From contig CAZYSK010000104.1 of assembly GCA_964649415.1 (NCBI GenBank), forward strand, positions 1-17,890: DNA of 17,890 nt, in the 5' to 3' direction. The notes beneath the pieces were generated by a model, which had not been told where the DNA came from, ran no database searches, and was given only the letters and a program-made list of their open reading frames with translations. The DNA is from CAZYSK01 sp964649415. GTDB taxonomy: Bacteria > Chloroflexota > Anaerolineae > B4-G1. The translations under genes were made by a program, and so were the position numbers. Positions 1-7,368 of the stretch are shown one piece after another (within the stretch, counting starts at the first letter, position 1; each line of letters begins with the position of its first letter).

Positions 1-170
1 GAATGGCGCCTTTGTAGGGCCTATGGTGCGCCATCGGAATGGCGCCTTTGTAGGGATGATGGTGCGCCATCGGAATGGCGCCTTTGTAGGGCCTATGGTG
101 CGCCATCGGAATGGCGCCTTTGTAGGGCCTATGGTGCGCCATCGGAATGGCGCCTTGGTAAGGGTTATGG
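1..170. repeat. 36-bp tandem palindromic array (family A), cut by window edge
   Basis: Four full 36-bp units begin at 1, 37, 73 and 109, and a degenerate fifth runs from 145 to about 170. Each unit carries the inverted repeat GCGCCATCGGAATGGCGC (7-bp arms, 4-nt loop). Unit 2 differs slightly in the linker (GGATGAT for GGCCTAT). Because 36 is 12 codons, the plus strand reads as an in-frame MVRHRNGAFVGP peptide repeat, but no gene-like context supports translation. The degenerate unit overlaps the last codons and TAA stop of the minus-strand SEDS-PBP gene. A single unit of the same family occurs inside a coding gene at 6480-6515. There are no unique spacers, so this is not a CRISPR array. Confidence 0.93.
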
Positions 171-2927
171 CGCTTCGTCCGCCGGACGCATTCTGGCCGC
201 GTCGCCAGATCTGGCGCGGGTCGCGGCATCGAGAAGCGCTTTCCCGATCTCCCCCGCGCGGCGGCGGTCTGCAGGGTGTTCTAGAAGAACGGCCACGGCG
301 TAGCGGGGAGCGTCCGCCGGGGCCACTCCGAGGAACCACGTGTGCGGCGGCTGTCCCTTCCCGGCGATGGCTATACCCCAGTATGCGGCGACCGTGTCGC
401 CGGAGTGCTGCCACGCCGAGAGCAGTTCCCCGGCGACGCTGGCCGCGACGACGGTATGCGGCTCTCCAAGGGGCGGCTGCTCTTGCCACTCCCCCGCTGC
501 ATCCTGGACGCCCTGCACCAGGCGAGGGGCGGGCATCCGTCCTTCGTTAGCCAGCGTGCCGGCGATCAGCGCCATCTGCAGCGGGGATACCGTCAGGCTG
601 CCCTGGCCGACGGCCTCGGCTCGCAGGCTGGCGCTCGTTGACATTGGCTCCGCCGTCCAATCGGCGGCCTCAGTCGGGATCTCCAGACGGGGTGGGGTGG
701 TGAGGCCCCAGCCTGCAATGGCCTGCGCTATCCCCTCTGCTCCGAGGCACTCGCCCAGGTGTTCGATGGGCACCGGACAAGCAGCGGCGTAGGCGTCCGC
801 CAGTGTCCTGGTTTCGGGGAGTGTGGCACTGCAACCTACCGGCGTGCCGTTGATCTGCACGCTCGCCGTCGCGTTGGGGACCGGGTCGGCGAGACGGCCA
901 CATCCCACGCGCAGCGCCTCGGCCACGATGATGGTCTGAAGAGCGGCCCCCGGCTGGTAGAGCCCCTGCGTGGCGCGGTTGACCAGCGGGGCGGATGGAT
1001 CCTCGCTAAGGCGTTCCCAGTCCTCGTCCAACTGCTCGGGGTTGAAGGTAGGGCTGGAGGCCAGCGCCAGGACGTCGCCCGTGTCCGCATCTAGCAGCAC
1101 GGCGGTGCCGGCCCCGTCTGCCAGGGCCTCCTGGGCCTGCGTCTGTAGCGCCGCGTCCAGCGTCAACCGGACGTCGGTGCCCTGGGGTGGACGGTGCAGC
1201 AACTTGCTCCAAGCGGTCTGGAACGCGCCAACGCCTGCTTCGCCTCGCAATTGTCGGTCGAAAGCTGCCTCGATTCCCCCAGTGCCATAGCGGAGACTGG
1301 TGTAGCCCACCGCGGGCGCGGCCTCCGGCACAGGATAGCGGCGCGTGATGCTGCTGCCGTTGTCGCTGGCTTCTGACCTCGCCAGCACCGTTCCCTCCCG
1401 ATCCAGAACGCGCCCCCGCACGATGCGCTGTTCGTAGAGCACGCGACGGGGGTTGTCGGCGCGGGCGCGCAGGGGTTCGGCCCGCACGACGGCCCAGTAG
1501 CCGCACGTCGCCGCCAGGAGCGCCAGCGCCAGGGATAGAGCGCCGGCCAGATGGACGAGCGGCGTACGCGCATGGGGATGCGCAGACAGGTTGGCGACCT
1601 CGGGCGCTGGACTGCGGGCGTCGTCCGATGGGCTGGATATGCGCAGCAGGAGTCCGAGAGCGATGAAGCTGATCAGCAACGAACTCCCGCCATAGGACAT
1701 GAACGGCAGTGTGACGCCGGCGATGGGCGCCAGCTTGGCGTTGCCCGCCATGATGACCCACGCCTGGATGACCAGCCCGGCCGTCAGTCCTGCCGCCAGG
1801 AAGCCCTCGAACGGACGCGGGGCGCGGGACTCGTTGCCGCTGCCCAGCCGGCTGGCCGCGATGCGGAAGCCGCGCCATAGCAGCACCCCGTACAGCCCGA
1901 TGACGGCCAGAGTCCCCGCCAGGCCGAATTCCTCCCCCACCGCGGCGAAGACGAAGTCGGTGTGCACGGCGGGGATGTAGGTCGGACTGCCCTGGTCCAG
2001 CCCCTGCCCGAAGACGCCCCCGGCCCCGAACGCCAGCAGGCTCTGCACGATCTGGAAGGTCCGGTCGGCCGCCTCCGGCCAGGGGTTCAGCCAGCCGTCA
2101 ATCCGCAGCGCGACCCGGGCCGAGAGCCGGTAGCCGGCCAGCCCGACCACGACGAACAGCGCCAGCCCTGCGGCCACGTACTCCCATTGCCCGGTGGTCA
2201 GGTACAGCATGGCCAGGAAGGTGAAGAAGAACAGCATGGCCGCGCCCAGGTCCTGCTGCCAGGCCAGGAGCACGGCTGCCAGCCCAAACATCGCCAGGAG
2301 CGGGCCGACGTAGGCCAGCGGCGGCAGCCGCCAGCGCCCGACGCGCCTCCCCTCTGAGACGAGCAGCGGCCGCTTCTCGGCCAGGTAGGATGCCAGGAAG
2401 ATGATCATCAGGAGCTTGAGCAGTTCCGACGGCTGGAAGTAGATGCCCCACATCCCCAGCCACAAGCGCTGGCCGTAGCCCGACGGGTTGACGCCGAAGA
2501 CGAGCGTGGCTGCCAGCAGCGCCAGTCCACCGAGGAGCCAGGTGTAGCGGAACCGTCGCAGCCAGCGTAGGCTGTCGCCGACGCGGACGACGAACAGGAA
2601 CACGGCCGTAGACACAAGCAGCCAGACGGCCTGGCGCAGCAGGAAATTGGTCGCCAGCCGCCCGATGAACAGGAGCCCCCAACCGGTGAGCAGCGCCGCT
2701 GTGGGCAGCAGGAAGGGATCGCGGTGGGGAAGGGTACGGTTCAGGATGAGGTGGGCGGCGGCGAACGAGACCAGGCACGCGGAGGTGGCCAACGACAGGC
2801 GGATCGCATATCCCGTGTTGGCTGTCCCCCCCAGCCAGCGGCTGATCAGCAGCGTCGCAGCGCCCAGGACGACGAAAGCGGCGACGAGGAGGAGCAGCGT
2901 GCGTTCTTTGGGATTTGGGCTTTCCAC
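165..2927 (-). CDS. SEDS (FtsW/RodA) polymerase fused to degenerate penicillin-binding domain
   Basis: 920 residues from a GTG at 2927, which lies 2 nt after the rtcB stop with AAAGGA just upstream. Residues about 10-430 form a polytopic SEDS peptidoglycan glycosyltransferase. Its hallmark motifs are intact: HTDF at 322-325 (D324 aligns with the catalytic Asp of RodA/FtsW), GEEFG at 331-335, and TLPFMSYGGSS at 406-416. A further membrane segment at about 457-480 leads into an extracytoplasmic class B PBP-like region (RGRVLDREG at 504-512, LDADTGDVLALASSP at 612-626). All three transpeptidase motifs are degenerate: the SxxK position after LYQPG is AALQ (661-664), SxN is about ACP (716-718), and KTG is KGQ (857-859). 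I infer an active polymerase with a catalytically dead, possibly structural or regulatory, PBP domain. Another transpeptidase elsewhere would then crosslink. The TAA stop lies in the adjacent repeat array. Confidence 0.9.
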   Translation of the reverse strand: MESPNPKERTLLLLVAAFVVLGAATLLISRWLGGTANTGYAIRLSLATSACLVSFAAAHLILNRTLPHRDPFLLPTAALLTGWGLLFIGRLATNFLLRQAVWLLVSTAVFLFVVRVGDSLRWLRRFRYTWLLGGLALLAATLVFGVNPSGYGQRLWLGMWGIYFQPSELLKLLMIIFLASYLAEKRPLLVSEGRRVGRWRLPPLAYVGPLLAMFGLAAVLLAWQQDLGAAMLFFFTFLAMLYLTTGQWEYVAAGLALFVVVGLAGYRLSARVALRIDGWLNPWPEAADRTFQIVQSLLAFGAGGVFGQGLDQGSPTYIPAVHTDFVFAAVGEEFGLAGTLAVIGLYGVLLWRGFRIAASRLGSGNESRAPRPFEGFLAAGLTAGLVIQAWVIMAGNAKLAPIAGVTLPFMSYGGSSLLISFIALGLLLRISSPSDDARSPAPEVANLSAHPHARTPLVHLAGALSLALALLAATCGYWAVVRAEPLRARADNPRRVLYEQRIVRGRVLDREGTVLARSEASDNGSSITRRYPVPEAAPAVGYTSLRYGTGGIEAAFDRQLRGEAGVGAFQTAWSKLLHRPPQGTDVRLTLDAALQTQAQEALADGAGTAVLLDADTGDVLALASSPTFNPEQLDEDWERLSEDPSAPLVNRATQGLYQPGAALQTIIVAEALRVGCGRLADPVPNATASVQINGTPVGCSATLPETRTLADAYAAACPVPIEHLGECLGAEGIAQAIAGWGLTTPPRLEIPTEAADWTAEPMSTSASLRAEAVGQGSLTVSPLQMALIAGTLANEGRMPAPRLVQGVQDAAGEWQEQPPLGEPHTVVAASVAGELLSAWQHSGDTVAAYWGIAIAGKGQPPHTWFLGVAPADAPRYAVAVLLEHPADRRRAGEIGKALLDAATRARSGDAARMRPADEAP

Positions 2928-2929
2928 CG

Positions 2930-4381
2930 CTATCCTTTTATCACGGCCAGGGGCTGGAGGCGGGCCACCTTGCGGGCGAGGCCCGCACCGTGTACCACCT
3001 CGACCACGCGGCTGACGTCCTTGTAGGCCGCCGGTGCCTCTTCCATGAGGACTCGGTTGCTGCCAGCCTGGACGATGATGCCCGCCTGTTTCAGTTCGTG
3101 CCTCAATTGGCCGGCAGGAAAGCTCTTGCGCGCCTTGCTGCGGCTCATCACCCGCCCCGCGCCGTGGCAGGTGGAGCCGAACGTCAGCGCCATCGCCTTG
3201 CGCGTGCCGACCAGGACGTAGGATGCCGTGCCCATCGAGCCGGGCACCAACACAGGCTGTCCGACCTTGCGGTAGTCGGCGGACAGCCCCTCGTAACCCG
3301 GCCCGAAGGCGCGTGTGGCACCCTTGCGATGTACGCATAGCCTCATCCGTCGCCCGTCTACGTCGTGTTCCTCGAACTTGGCGATGTTGTGCGCCACGTC
3401 GTACACCTGGAACAGGTCGAAATCGTGGACCTTGCCGGCCAGTACCTGCTCGAAGGCCTCGCGCACGCCCGCGACCAACACCTGCCGGTTGACGAAGGCG
3501 TAGTTGACCGCGCAGGCCATCGCGCCGAAGTACGCCCGCCCCTCGGGGGAGTCCAGCGGCGCGCAGACCAATTCCCGGTCCGGTATCTGGATCCCGTACT
3601 TCTGCACCGCCGGCTGCAGCCGGCGCACGAAGTCGTCGCAGACCTGGTGGCCGAAGCCCCGCGAGCCGCAGTGGATCTGTACCGCCACCTGGCCCTCCCA
3701 CAGGCCGAACGCGTCCGCCACCTCCGCGTCGTAGATCTCCACCACCGCGTCGATCTCCAGGAAGTGGTTGCCCGCGCCCAGCGAGCCGACCTGGGGGCGG
3801 CCCCGCTCCTTGGCCCGGGCGCTCAGTTGGCCGGGATCGGCCCCGGCGAGACACCCTTGCTCCTCCGTGTGCGCCAGGTCCTCCTGCCGTGCGAGGCCCC
3901 GGCTCAGCGCCCACCTGGAGCCCTGGACCGTCAATTCGTCCAGTTCTCGTTCAGAGACGTGGACGCGCCCCTTCCCGCCCACGCCGCCCGGACAGGCGCG
4001 GAAGAGCGCCGTTGTGAGATCGCGCAGGTACGGCGCGATCTCCTCGCGCTCCAGGTGTGTGCCCAGGAGCCGCACGCCGCAGTTGATGTCGTAGCCCACG
4101 CCTCCGGGCGAGATTACGCCGCCGTCGGCCCGCATTGCCGCCACGCCGCCGATGGGGAAGCCATAGCCCTGGTGAAAGTCCGGCATTGCCAGCGCGTACT
4201 TCACGATGCCCGGCAGGGTCGCCGCGTTGGTCAATTGCTCCACCGTGCGGTCGCGGAAGGCTGCGGCCAAGAGTTCCTCGTCGCCGAACAGCCGCGCCGG
4301 GACGCGCATGTCGTCCCGGTACTCCCGGGGCAGTTCCCAGATGTATGCGTCAACCTGCGTGAAATCCCTCTTCTGCACCAT
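2930..4381 (-). CDS. rtcB: RNA-splicing ligase RtcB
   Basis: 483 residues from the ATG at 4381, chosen because GAGGAGG sits 6 nt upstream. A 5-residue longer reading to 4396 would bury that site. RtcB joins 2',3'-cyclic-phosphate or 3'-phosphate RNA ends to 5'-OH ends using GTP and Mn2+, in tRNA splicing or RNA repair. Family residues are visible: GGVGYDINCGVRLL around D98 and C101, GAGNHFLEI with H206, HCGSRGFGHQ with H237, AHNIAKFEEH with H331, and STCHGAGR with H406, the guanylylated histidine. Length is normal for bacterial RtcB. Archease lies upstream on the same strand, the usual functional partner, separated by a 148-bp gap holding an inverted-repeat element. The SEDS gene starts 2 nt downstream, implying translational coupling. 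Confidence 0.97.
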   Translation of the reverse strand: MVQKRDFTQVDAYIWELPREYRDDMRVPARLFGDEELLAAAFRDRTVEQLTNAATLPGIVKYALAMPDFHQGYGFPIGGVAAMRADGGVISPGGVGYDINCGVRLLGTHLEREEIAPYLRDLTTALFRACPGGVGGKGRVHVSERELDELTVQGSRWALSRGLARQEDLAHTEEQGCLAGADPGQLSARAKERGRPQVGSLGAGNHFLEIDAVVEIYDAEVADAFGLWEGQVAVQIHCGSRGFGHQVCDDFVRRLQPAVQKYGIQIPDRELVCAPLDSPEGRAYFGAMACAVNYAFVNRQVLVAGVREAFEQVLAGKVHDFDLFQVYDVAHNIAKFEEHDVDGRRMRLCVHRKGATRAFGPGYEGLSADYRKVGQPVLVPGSMGTASYVLVGTRKAMALTFGSTCHGAGRVMSRSKARKSFPAGQLRHELKQAGIIVQAGSNRVLMEEAPAAYKDVSRVVEVVHGAGLARKVARLQPLAVIKG

Positions 4382-4428
4382 GTCCCACCTCCTCAACCCG
4401 ACAGCGTGTGCCTGATACGCAACCGTTC

Positions 4429-4522
4429 AGGTGACCGGCACTTGAACGCAGTTTTGATGATGGTCAATGTTCCACCGCTGCGAAGACACATTGGGACGAA
4501 GTTCTCCAAGTGCCGGTCACCT
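4429..4522. repeat. 94-bp inverted-repeat element between archease and rtcB
   Basis: Perfect 16-bp arms AGGTGACCGGCACTTG (4429-4444) and CAAGTGCCGGTCACCT (4507-4522) enclose a 62-bp spacer with no ORF of note. The same arm pair recurs as a tight hairpin at 12253-12287. It occupies most of the gap between the archease and rtcB genes, so it could form a long stem-loop in their shared transcript. It is non-autonomous (MITE- or BIME-like). No target duplication could be assigned with confidence. Confidence 0.85.
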
Positions 4523-4529
4523 CACACTG

Positions 4530-4988
4530 CTACACGTCGAACACGATCGTCGCCTCGTACGGATGTAGTCTATCCGCCGGAATCGGCCATTCCGATGGCG
4601 CTTCATCCGCATCCGCACCGGTGTGCACGATCTCCAAGCCGCTGAACGTGGCAGCCTTGACGTGTCGCCGCCATTCGTGGGCCGGTCCACCTCGGGCAGT
4701 GGCGCGCAGGTAGGTCGGTGTAACCTGGTGTACGTCGAAATCCACGAAGACGCAGCCGTCCCGCTCGCTCAGGTAGAGCAACTCCCCCAGCCACGTCACG
4801 AGCAACGTCTCGGCGTCGTATGCCTCCAGCTCGATCAGCCGCTCGGTCGTACGAGCCACCGTGCCGGGATCGGCCATCTGGCAGGCCATGCCATACGCGG
4901 CGTTGGCGAACAGCTCAGCCAAATTGTCGCCCCACACGCGAATCGCGATGTCGGCCGTGTGTTCGACTTCCTCGAAACGTCTTTCCAT
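4530..4988 (-). CDS. Archease (RtcB activator)
   Basis: 152 residues from ATG at 4988. Archease helps RtcB turn over by promoting guanylylation and can broaden its nucleotide use. The N-terminal signature FEEVEHTADIAIRVWG (with H10 and D13) and the C-terminal LHPYEATIVFDV ending in an acidic residue are characteristic. The length (about 140-155) is normal for the family. rtcB follows 148 bp downstream on the same strand. No strong Shine-Dalgarno precedes the ATG. A candidate promoter (TTGATC-17-TAGGAT) would start transcription only a few bases upstream, so a leaderless or near-leaderless mRNA is possible. The gene diverges from the PadR-type gene at 5127. Confidence 0.95.
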   Translation of the reverse strand: MERRFEEVEHTADIAIRVWGDNLAELFANAAYGMACQMADPGTVARTTERLIELEAYDAETLLVTWLGELLYLSERDGCVFVDFDVHQVTPTYLRATARGGPAHEWRRHVKAATFSGLEIVHTGADADEAPSEWPIPADRLHPYEATIVFDV

Positions 4989-4997
4989 CCTGTTTCC

Positions 4998-5026
4998 ATC
5001 CTACCACGAACCGGGAAGTAGATCAA
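4998..5026 (-). promoter_or_regulatory. Candidate sigma-70 promoter for archease-rtcB
   Basis: On the minus strand, TTGATC (5026-5021) is separated by exactly 17 nt from TAGGAT (5003-4998). Predicted transcription start is near 4991, only about 3 nt before the archease ATG, which would give a nearly leaderless message. The spacing is ideal and each hexamer matches the consensus at four of six positions. A chance match is possible. Confidence 0.45.
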
Positions 5027-5059
5027 GTGATCGCGATCGCGGGCTCAGGCGTCTTTTTC

Positions 5060-5088
5060 TTGACATTTCTGCACTCTCGTGGTACAAT
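5060..5088 (+). promoter_or_regulatory. Near-consensus sigma-70 promoter upstream of PadR-type gene
   Basis: A perfect -35 TTGACA (5060-5065), a 17-nt spacer and TACAAT (5083-5088) point toward the PadR-family gene, with a predicted start near 5095 and a short AT-rich leader. This is the strongest promoter match in the window. PadR regulators commonly autorepress by binding over such promoters, but I could not identify an unambiguous operator here. Confidence 0.85.
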
Positions 5089-5126
5089 ACGTAAGAAAAT
5101 TATGGGTATGAATATAAAGGATAAGT

Positions 5127-5480
5127 GTGGTGACAGGCGAGATTGACCAGATGCGCAAGGGCACGACCACCGTGGCGATCCTGAAGCTATTGGTGGACGA
5201 GGAAGAGCCGCTGCACGGCTACGAGATCATGCGGCGGCTTGAGGCTCGCAGCCAGGGCTATTTCTCCTTCAAGGAAGGGCTGATTTACCCCCGGCTCCAC
5301 CGCATGGAGCGGGATGGCCTGCTGGAGAGCCGCTGGCTGGGCGAGCCGGGCACCCGGCGGCGGAGGGTGTACACCGTCACCGAGAAAGGACTCCGCCAGT
5401 TGGAAGTGGAGATGGAGCAGTGGAAGGCCCTCCGCCGGGGCATGAGCCTGCTCCTGGGCCTGGAGCAGGCCCAATCGTAG
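5127..5480 (+). CDS. PadR-family transcriptional regulator
   Basis: 117 residues from GTG at 5127; the adjacent in-frame GTG at 5130 is equally possible, with AAAGGA about 5-8 nt upstream. The winged-helix PadR signature is complete: MRKGTTTVAILKLL, HGYEIMRRLEARSQGYFSF, EGLIYPRLHRMERDGLLES, then the wing RRRRVYTVTEKGLRQL, with a short C-terminal helix for dimerisation. These proteins repress transcription and release DNA on binding phenolics, drugs or other small ligands. The gene heads a plus-strand group with the membrane protein at 5516 and the KRWI-repeat protein at 6213, so it probably controls itself and these envelope genes. The ligand cannot be deduced from sequence. Confidence 0.93.
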   Translation: MVTGEIDQMRKGTTTVAILKLLVDEEEPLHGYEIMRRLEARSQGYFSFKEGLIYPRLHRMERDGLLESRWLGEPGTRRRRVYTVTEKGLRQLEVEMEQWKALRRGMSLLLGLEQAQS

Positions 5481-5515
5481 TACAGGTCTGACACGAGCGC
5501 ACAGGAGGTACGCGG

Positions 5516-6205
5516 GTGAAAAACCTTGCCATTATCGAGACGATACTGCGGAACCGGCGGCTGTTTTTCGCCGAGATCCGCGAGGCGGTGGAATTGGGTC
5601 CCAAGATGCGCGCCATGCTGGTTTCCAGCGTTGCCTTCTTCGCCCTATACGGCGCGGTGATGGGGTCGACGCACAGCTTGTGGCAGACGCTCAGTTCCGC
5701 TGCCAAGCTCCCCATACTGTTCCTGGCCACGCTGGTCGTCTGCTCGCCGACGCTCTACTTCTTCAACCTGATCTTCGGCTCGAACCAGAGCCTGACGCAG
5801 AACTTCGCGCTCATCCTGACGGTGATCACCGTGACGTCGGTGCTGTTGCTTAGTTTTGCCCCCATCGTGCTCTTCTTTCTCCTCACGACCAGCCACTATC
5901 AGTTCTTCAAGCTGCTCAACGTCGGCGTGTTCACGGTTGCGGGGGGCGTGGGGGTGCGGTTTCTGAGCCAGGGGATGCGCGTCGTGTCTTCGTCCGGCGA
6001 CGAAGGCACTAAGGCGCGGCGCAACGTGGTGCGGCTGTGGATCCTGATCTACGCCTTCGTCGGCAGCCAGATGGCGTGGACGCTGCGCCCGTTCATCGGC
6101 GCGCCGAGCATGGAGTTCGAGCTGTTCCGCCAACTGGGTGGCAACTTCTACGCCAATATCTTCGCCAGCATCGGCGAGATACTGGGTTTCTTCACGGTGA
6201 GGTAG
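5516..6205 (+). CDS. Polytopic membrane protein, Yip1-like, unknown function
   Basis: 229 residues from GTG at 5516, preceded by AGGAGGT with 6-nt spacing. The N-terminal 30 residues are polar and probably cytoplasmic. Hydrophobic segments lie at about 34-50, 64-86, 96-125, 131-150 and 172-190. A charged loop (SSSGDEGTKARRN, 158-170) separates the last two. The C-terminal motif SQMAWTLRPFIGAP followed by LFRQLGGNFY looks conserved and matches, from memory, a recurring family of bacterial integral membrane proteins without an assigned role. It begins 35 nt after the PadR gene and ends 7 nt before the next gene, so all three are likely cotranscribed. A resemblance to Yip1-type membrane proteins is only a topology-level guess. 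Confidence 0.82.
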   Translation: MKNLAIIETILRNRRLFFAEIREAVELGPKMRAMLVSSVAFFALYGAVMGSTHSLWQTLSSAAKLPILFLATLVVCSPTLYFFNLIFGSNQSLTQNFALILTVITVTSVLLLSFAPIVLFFLLTTSHYQFFKLLNVGVFTVAGGVGVRFLSQGMRVVSSSGDEGTKARRNVVRLWILIYAFVGSQMAWTLRPFIGAPSMEFELFRQLGGNFYANIFASIGEILGFFTVR

Positions 6206-6212
6206 GGGGACG

Positions 6213-7004
6213 ATGGACGAGATGAACGACCGACAGACATCCCGCTTGGATCAGATCCTCAACCTCCTGGTGGAGGAGATCGAGGAGCGGATGCACGCGC
6301 GCGCGCCGCGCCCACCTGCCCCCGCACCGCCGGCCGACGCAGATGTCCTGGCCCCGAGCGCGGCGGCACCGCCGGGCATGCCAGAGGAGCCGGTTGGGGA
6401 GGCTGCGGCGCCGGAAGAAGCGGAGCCGGAGCTAGAAAGGCCCTCTCTCCCACCGGCCCCCTCTCACGCGAGCCGCCTGATGGGGCGCCATCAGAATGGC
6501 GCCTTTACGAAGGTGATGGGGCGCTTGGCGCTGGGGCTGCTTCTCGCGCTCGTGTTGATCAACATCCCCTTCAATCGGCACGGCACCACGCTAGCCACCG
6601 CCATGCCCGACAGCGCCGCGCTGGTCATCCGAGACGGGCTGGTGGTGAAGGAACAGGACGACGAGAAGATCTACGTCTACCAGGATGGCCGCTTCCGATG
6701 GATCAGCAGCCTGGATGCGTTTGAGCATTTCGACTACACGTGGGGCGACGTGCACATCGTGGAGGACGGCTTCCTCGACCGCTACGAGATCGGGCCGCCG
6801 CTGCACGTCCTGCTCAAGTGTCGTACCAGCCCGCACATCTACCGCATGGAGGGTGGGGAGAAGCGGTGGATTCGCGACATCGAGACCTTCGACGCGGAGG
6901 GGCACGTGTGGGAAGACGTGCGTTTCGTGAGCTGCGGCTACCTGCGCGACCTCCCCGACGGGGAGACGATCCCGCCCGGATACGGACCCCCGCCACAACC
7001 CTGA
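6213..7004 (+). CDS. Single-pass membrane protein with two KRWI repeats
   Basis: 263 residues from ATG at 6213 (AGGGGGA is very close; ATG at 6222 is an alternative). The order is: an acidic N-terminal helix (about 10-27), a Pro/Ala/Glu-rich linker (30-85), an in-frame 12-residue segment MGRHQNGAFTKV (90-101) encoded by one copy of the 36-bp family A repeat, and one membrane helix (about 104-120). An outer domain follows with two related repeats. Repeat 1 (about 152-197) has YQDGRFRWI and TWGDVHIVEDG; repeat 2 (about 208-257) has GGEKRWIRDIETF and VWEDVRFVSCG. Such KRWI/DxxxF/W.DV repeats recur in extracellular proteins of several phyla and are probably wall- or glycan-associated, but no function is established here. 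C203 and C245 could form a disulfide. The gene is followed by an intrinsic terminator. Confidence 0.88.
   Translation: MDEMNDRQTSRLDQILNLLVEEIEERMHARAPRPPAPAPPADADVLAPSAAAPPGMPEEPVGEAAAPEEAEPELERPSLPPAPSHASRLMGRHQNGAFTKVMGRLALGLLLALVLINIPFNRHGTTLATAMPDSAALVIRDGLVVKEQDDEKIYVYQDGRFRWISSLDAFEHFDYTWGDVHIVEDGFLDRYEIGPPLHVLLKCRTSPHIYRMEGGEKRWIRDIETFDAEGHVWEDVRFVSCGYLRDLPDGETIPPGYGPPPQP
6480..6515 (+). repeat. Single family A 36-bp unit embedded in frame in a coding gene
   Basis: The unit carries GGCGCCATCAGAATGGCGCC, a perfect 8-bp inverted repeat with a 4-nt loop. Its organisation matches the array at 1-170 (ATGG-GCGCCATC-GAATGGCGCCTTT). It adds exactly 12 codons between the proline-rich linker and the membrane helix of the KRWI-repeat protein, and a second unit start (ATGGGGCGC) follows at 6516. 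Confidence 0.85.
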
Positions 7005-7045
7005 GCTCTCCAGTCACCTATTGGCGAGTTGAACACATGTGTGCC

Positions 7046-7071
7046 AAGCCCCGGCCAGGCGGCCGGGGCTT
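7046..7071 (+). terminator. Intrinsic terminator after KRWI-repeat gene
   Basis: An 11-bp GC-rich stem, AAGCCCCGGCC (7046-7056) with GGCCGGGGCTT (7061-7071), and a 4-nt AGGC loop, is followed by TCTCCC. The stem is very strong and the U-tract weak. It lies 42 bp after the stop codon and closes the PadR transcription unit before the next promoter. Confidence 0.8.
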
Positions 7072-7104
7072 TCTCCCTGTAGCCTCACCGCCTCTGTCCG
7101 CCAC

Positions 7105-7133
7105 TTGAGCACGTAGCAAAAACGTGCTAATAT
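7105..7133 (+). promoter_or_regulatory. Sigma-70 promoter reading into the 28-bp array
   Basis: TTGAGC (7105-7110), a 17-nt spacer and TAATAT (7128-7133) give a predicted start near 7140, directly at the edge of the repeat array. An inverted repeat GCACGT (7109-7114) / ACGTGC (7122-7127) fills the spacer and could be an operator. The likely target is the lipoprotein gene at 7477, giving a leader of about 335 nt that contains the whole array. Confidence 0.65.
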
Positions 7134-7144
7134 GAGGATGAGCC

Positions 7145-7368
7145 GGACCGCGGCCATCCTGGCCGCACGCTCGGACCGCGGCCATCCTGCCCGCACGCTC
7201 GGACCGCGGCCATCTTGGCCGCATGCTCGGACCGCGGCCATCTTGGCCGCACATCTGGATCGCGGCCATCCTGGCCGCATGCTCGGACCGTGGCCATCCT
7301 GGCCGCATGCTCGGACCGCGGCCATCCTGGCCGCATGCTCGGACCGCGGCCATCTTGGCCGCATGATG
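7145..7368 (+). repeat. 28-bp tandem palindromic array (family B), eight units
   Basis: Eight contiguous 28-bp units begin at 7145, 7173, 7201, 7229, 7257, 7285, 7313 and 7341. Each has the core GCGGCCATCCTGGCCGC (7-bp arms, 3-nt loop TCC or TCT) flanked by ATGCTCGGACC or a close variant. The period is not a multiple of three. There are no spacers, so this is not CRISPR. It lies between a promoter and the DUF2807 lipoprotein gene and would be transcribed as a string of eight small hairpins. The remaining leader, 7369-7476, shows only a weak AAACC/GGTTT hairpin (7448-7463) before the ribosome-binding site. Confidence 0.95.

Noticed and set aside
23..550. Plus-strand frame encoding MVRHRNGAFVGP repeats
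   Set aside because: The open frame is a consequence of the 36-bp period and then runs antisense to the SEDS-PBP gene; no ribosome-binding site or gene-like composition.
2928..3914. Upstream extension of the SEDS-PBP open frame to 1249 residues
   Set aside because: The extension is antisense-frame-like, Arg/Gly-rich and lies wholly within rtcB on the same strand; the GTG at 2927 with AAAGGA immediately after the rtcB stop explains the gene.
5033..5040. GCGATCGC (HIP1-like octamer)
   Set aside because: A single occurrence in a high-GC sequence is not evidence of a HIP1-type repeat system.
7145..7368. CRISPR array
   Set aside because: Units are contiguous 28-mers with no unique spacers and no cas genes nearby; the same holds for 1-170 and 10855-11127.
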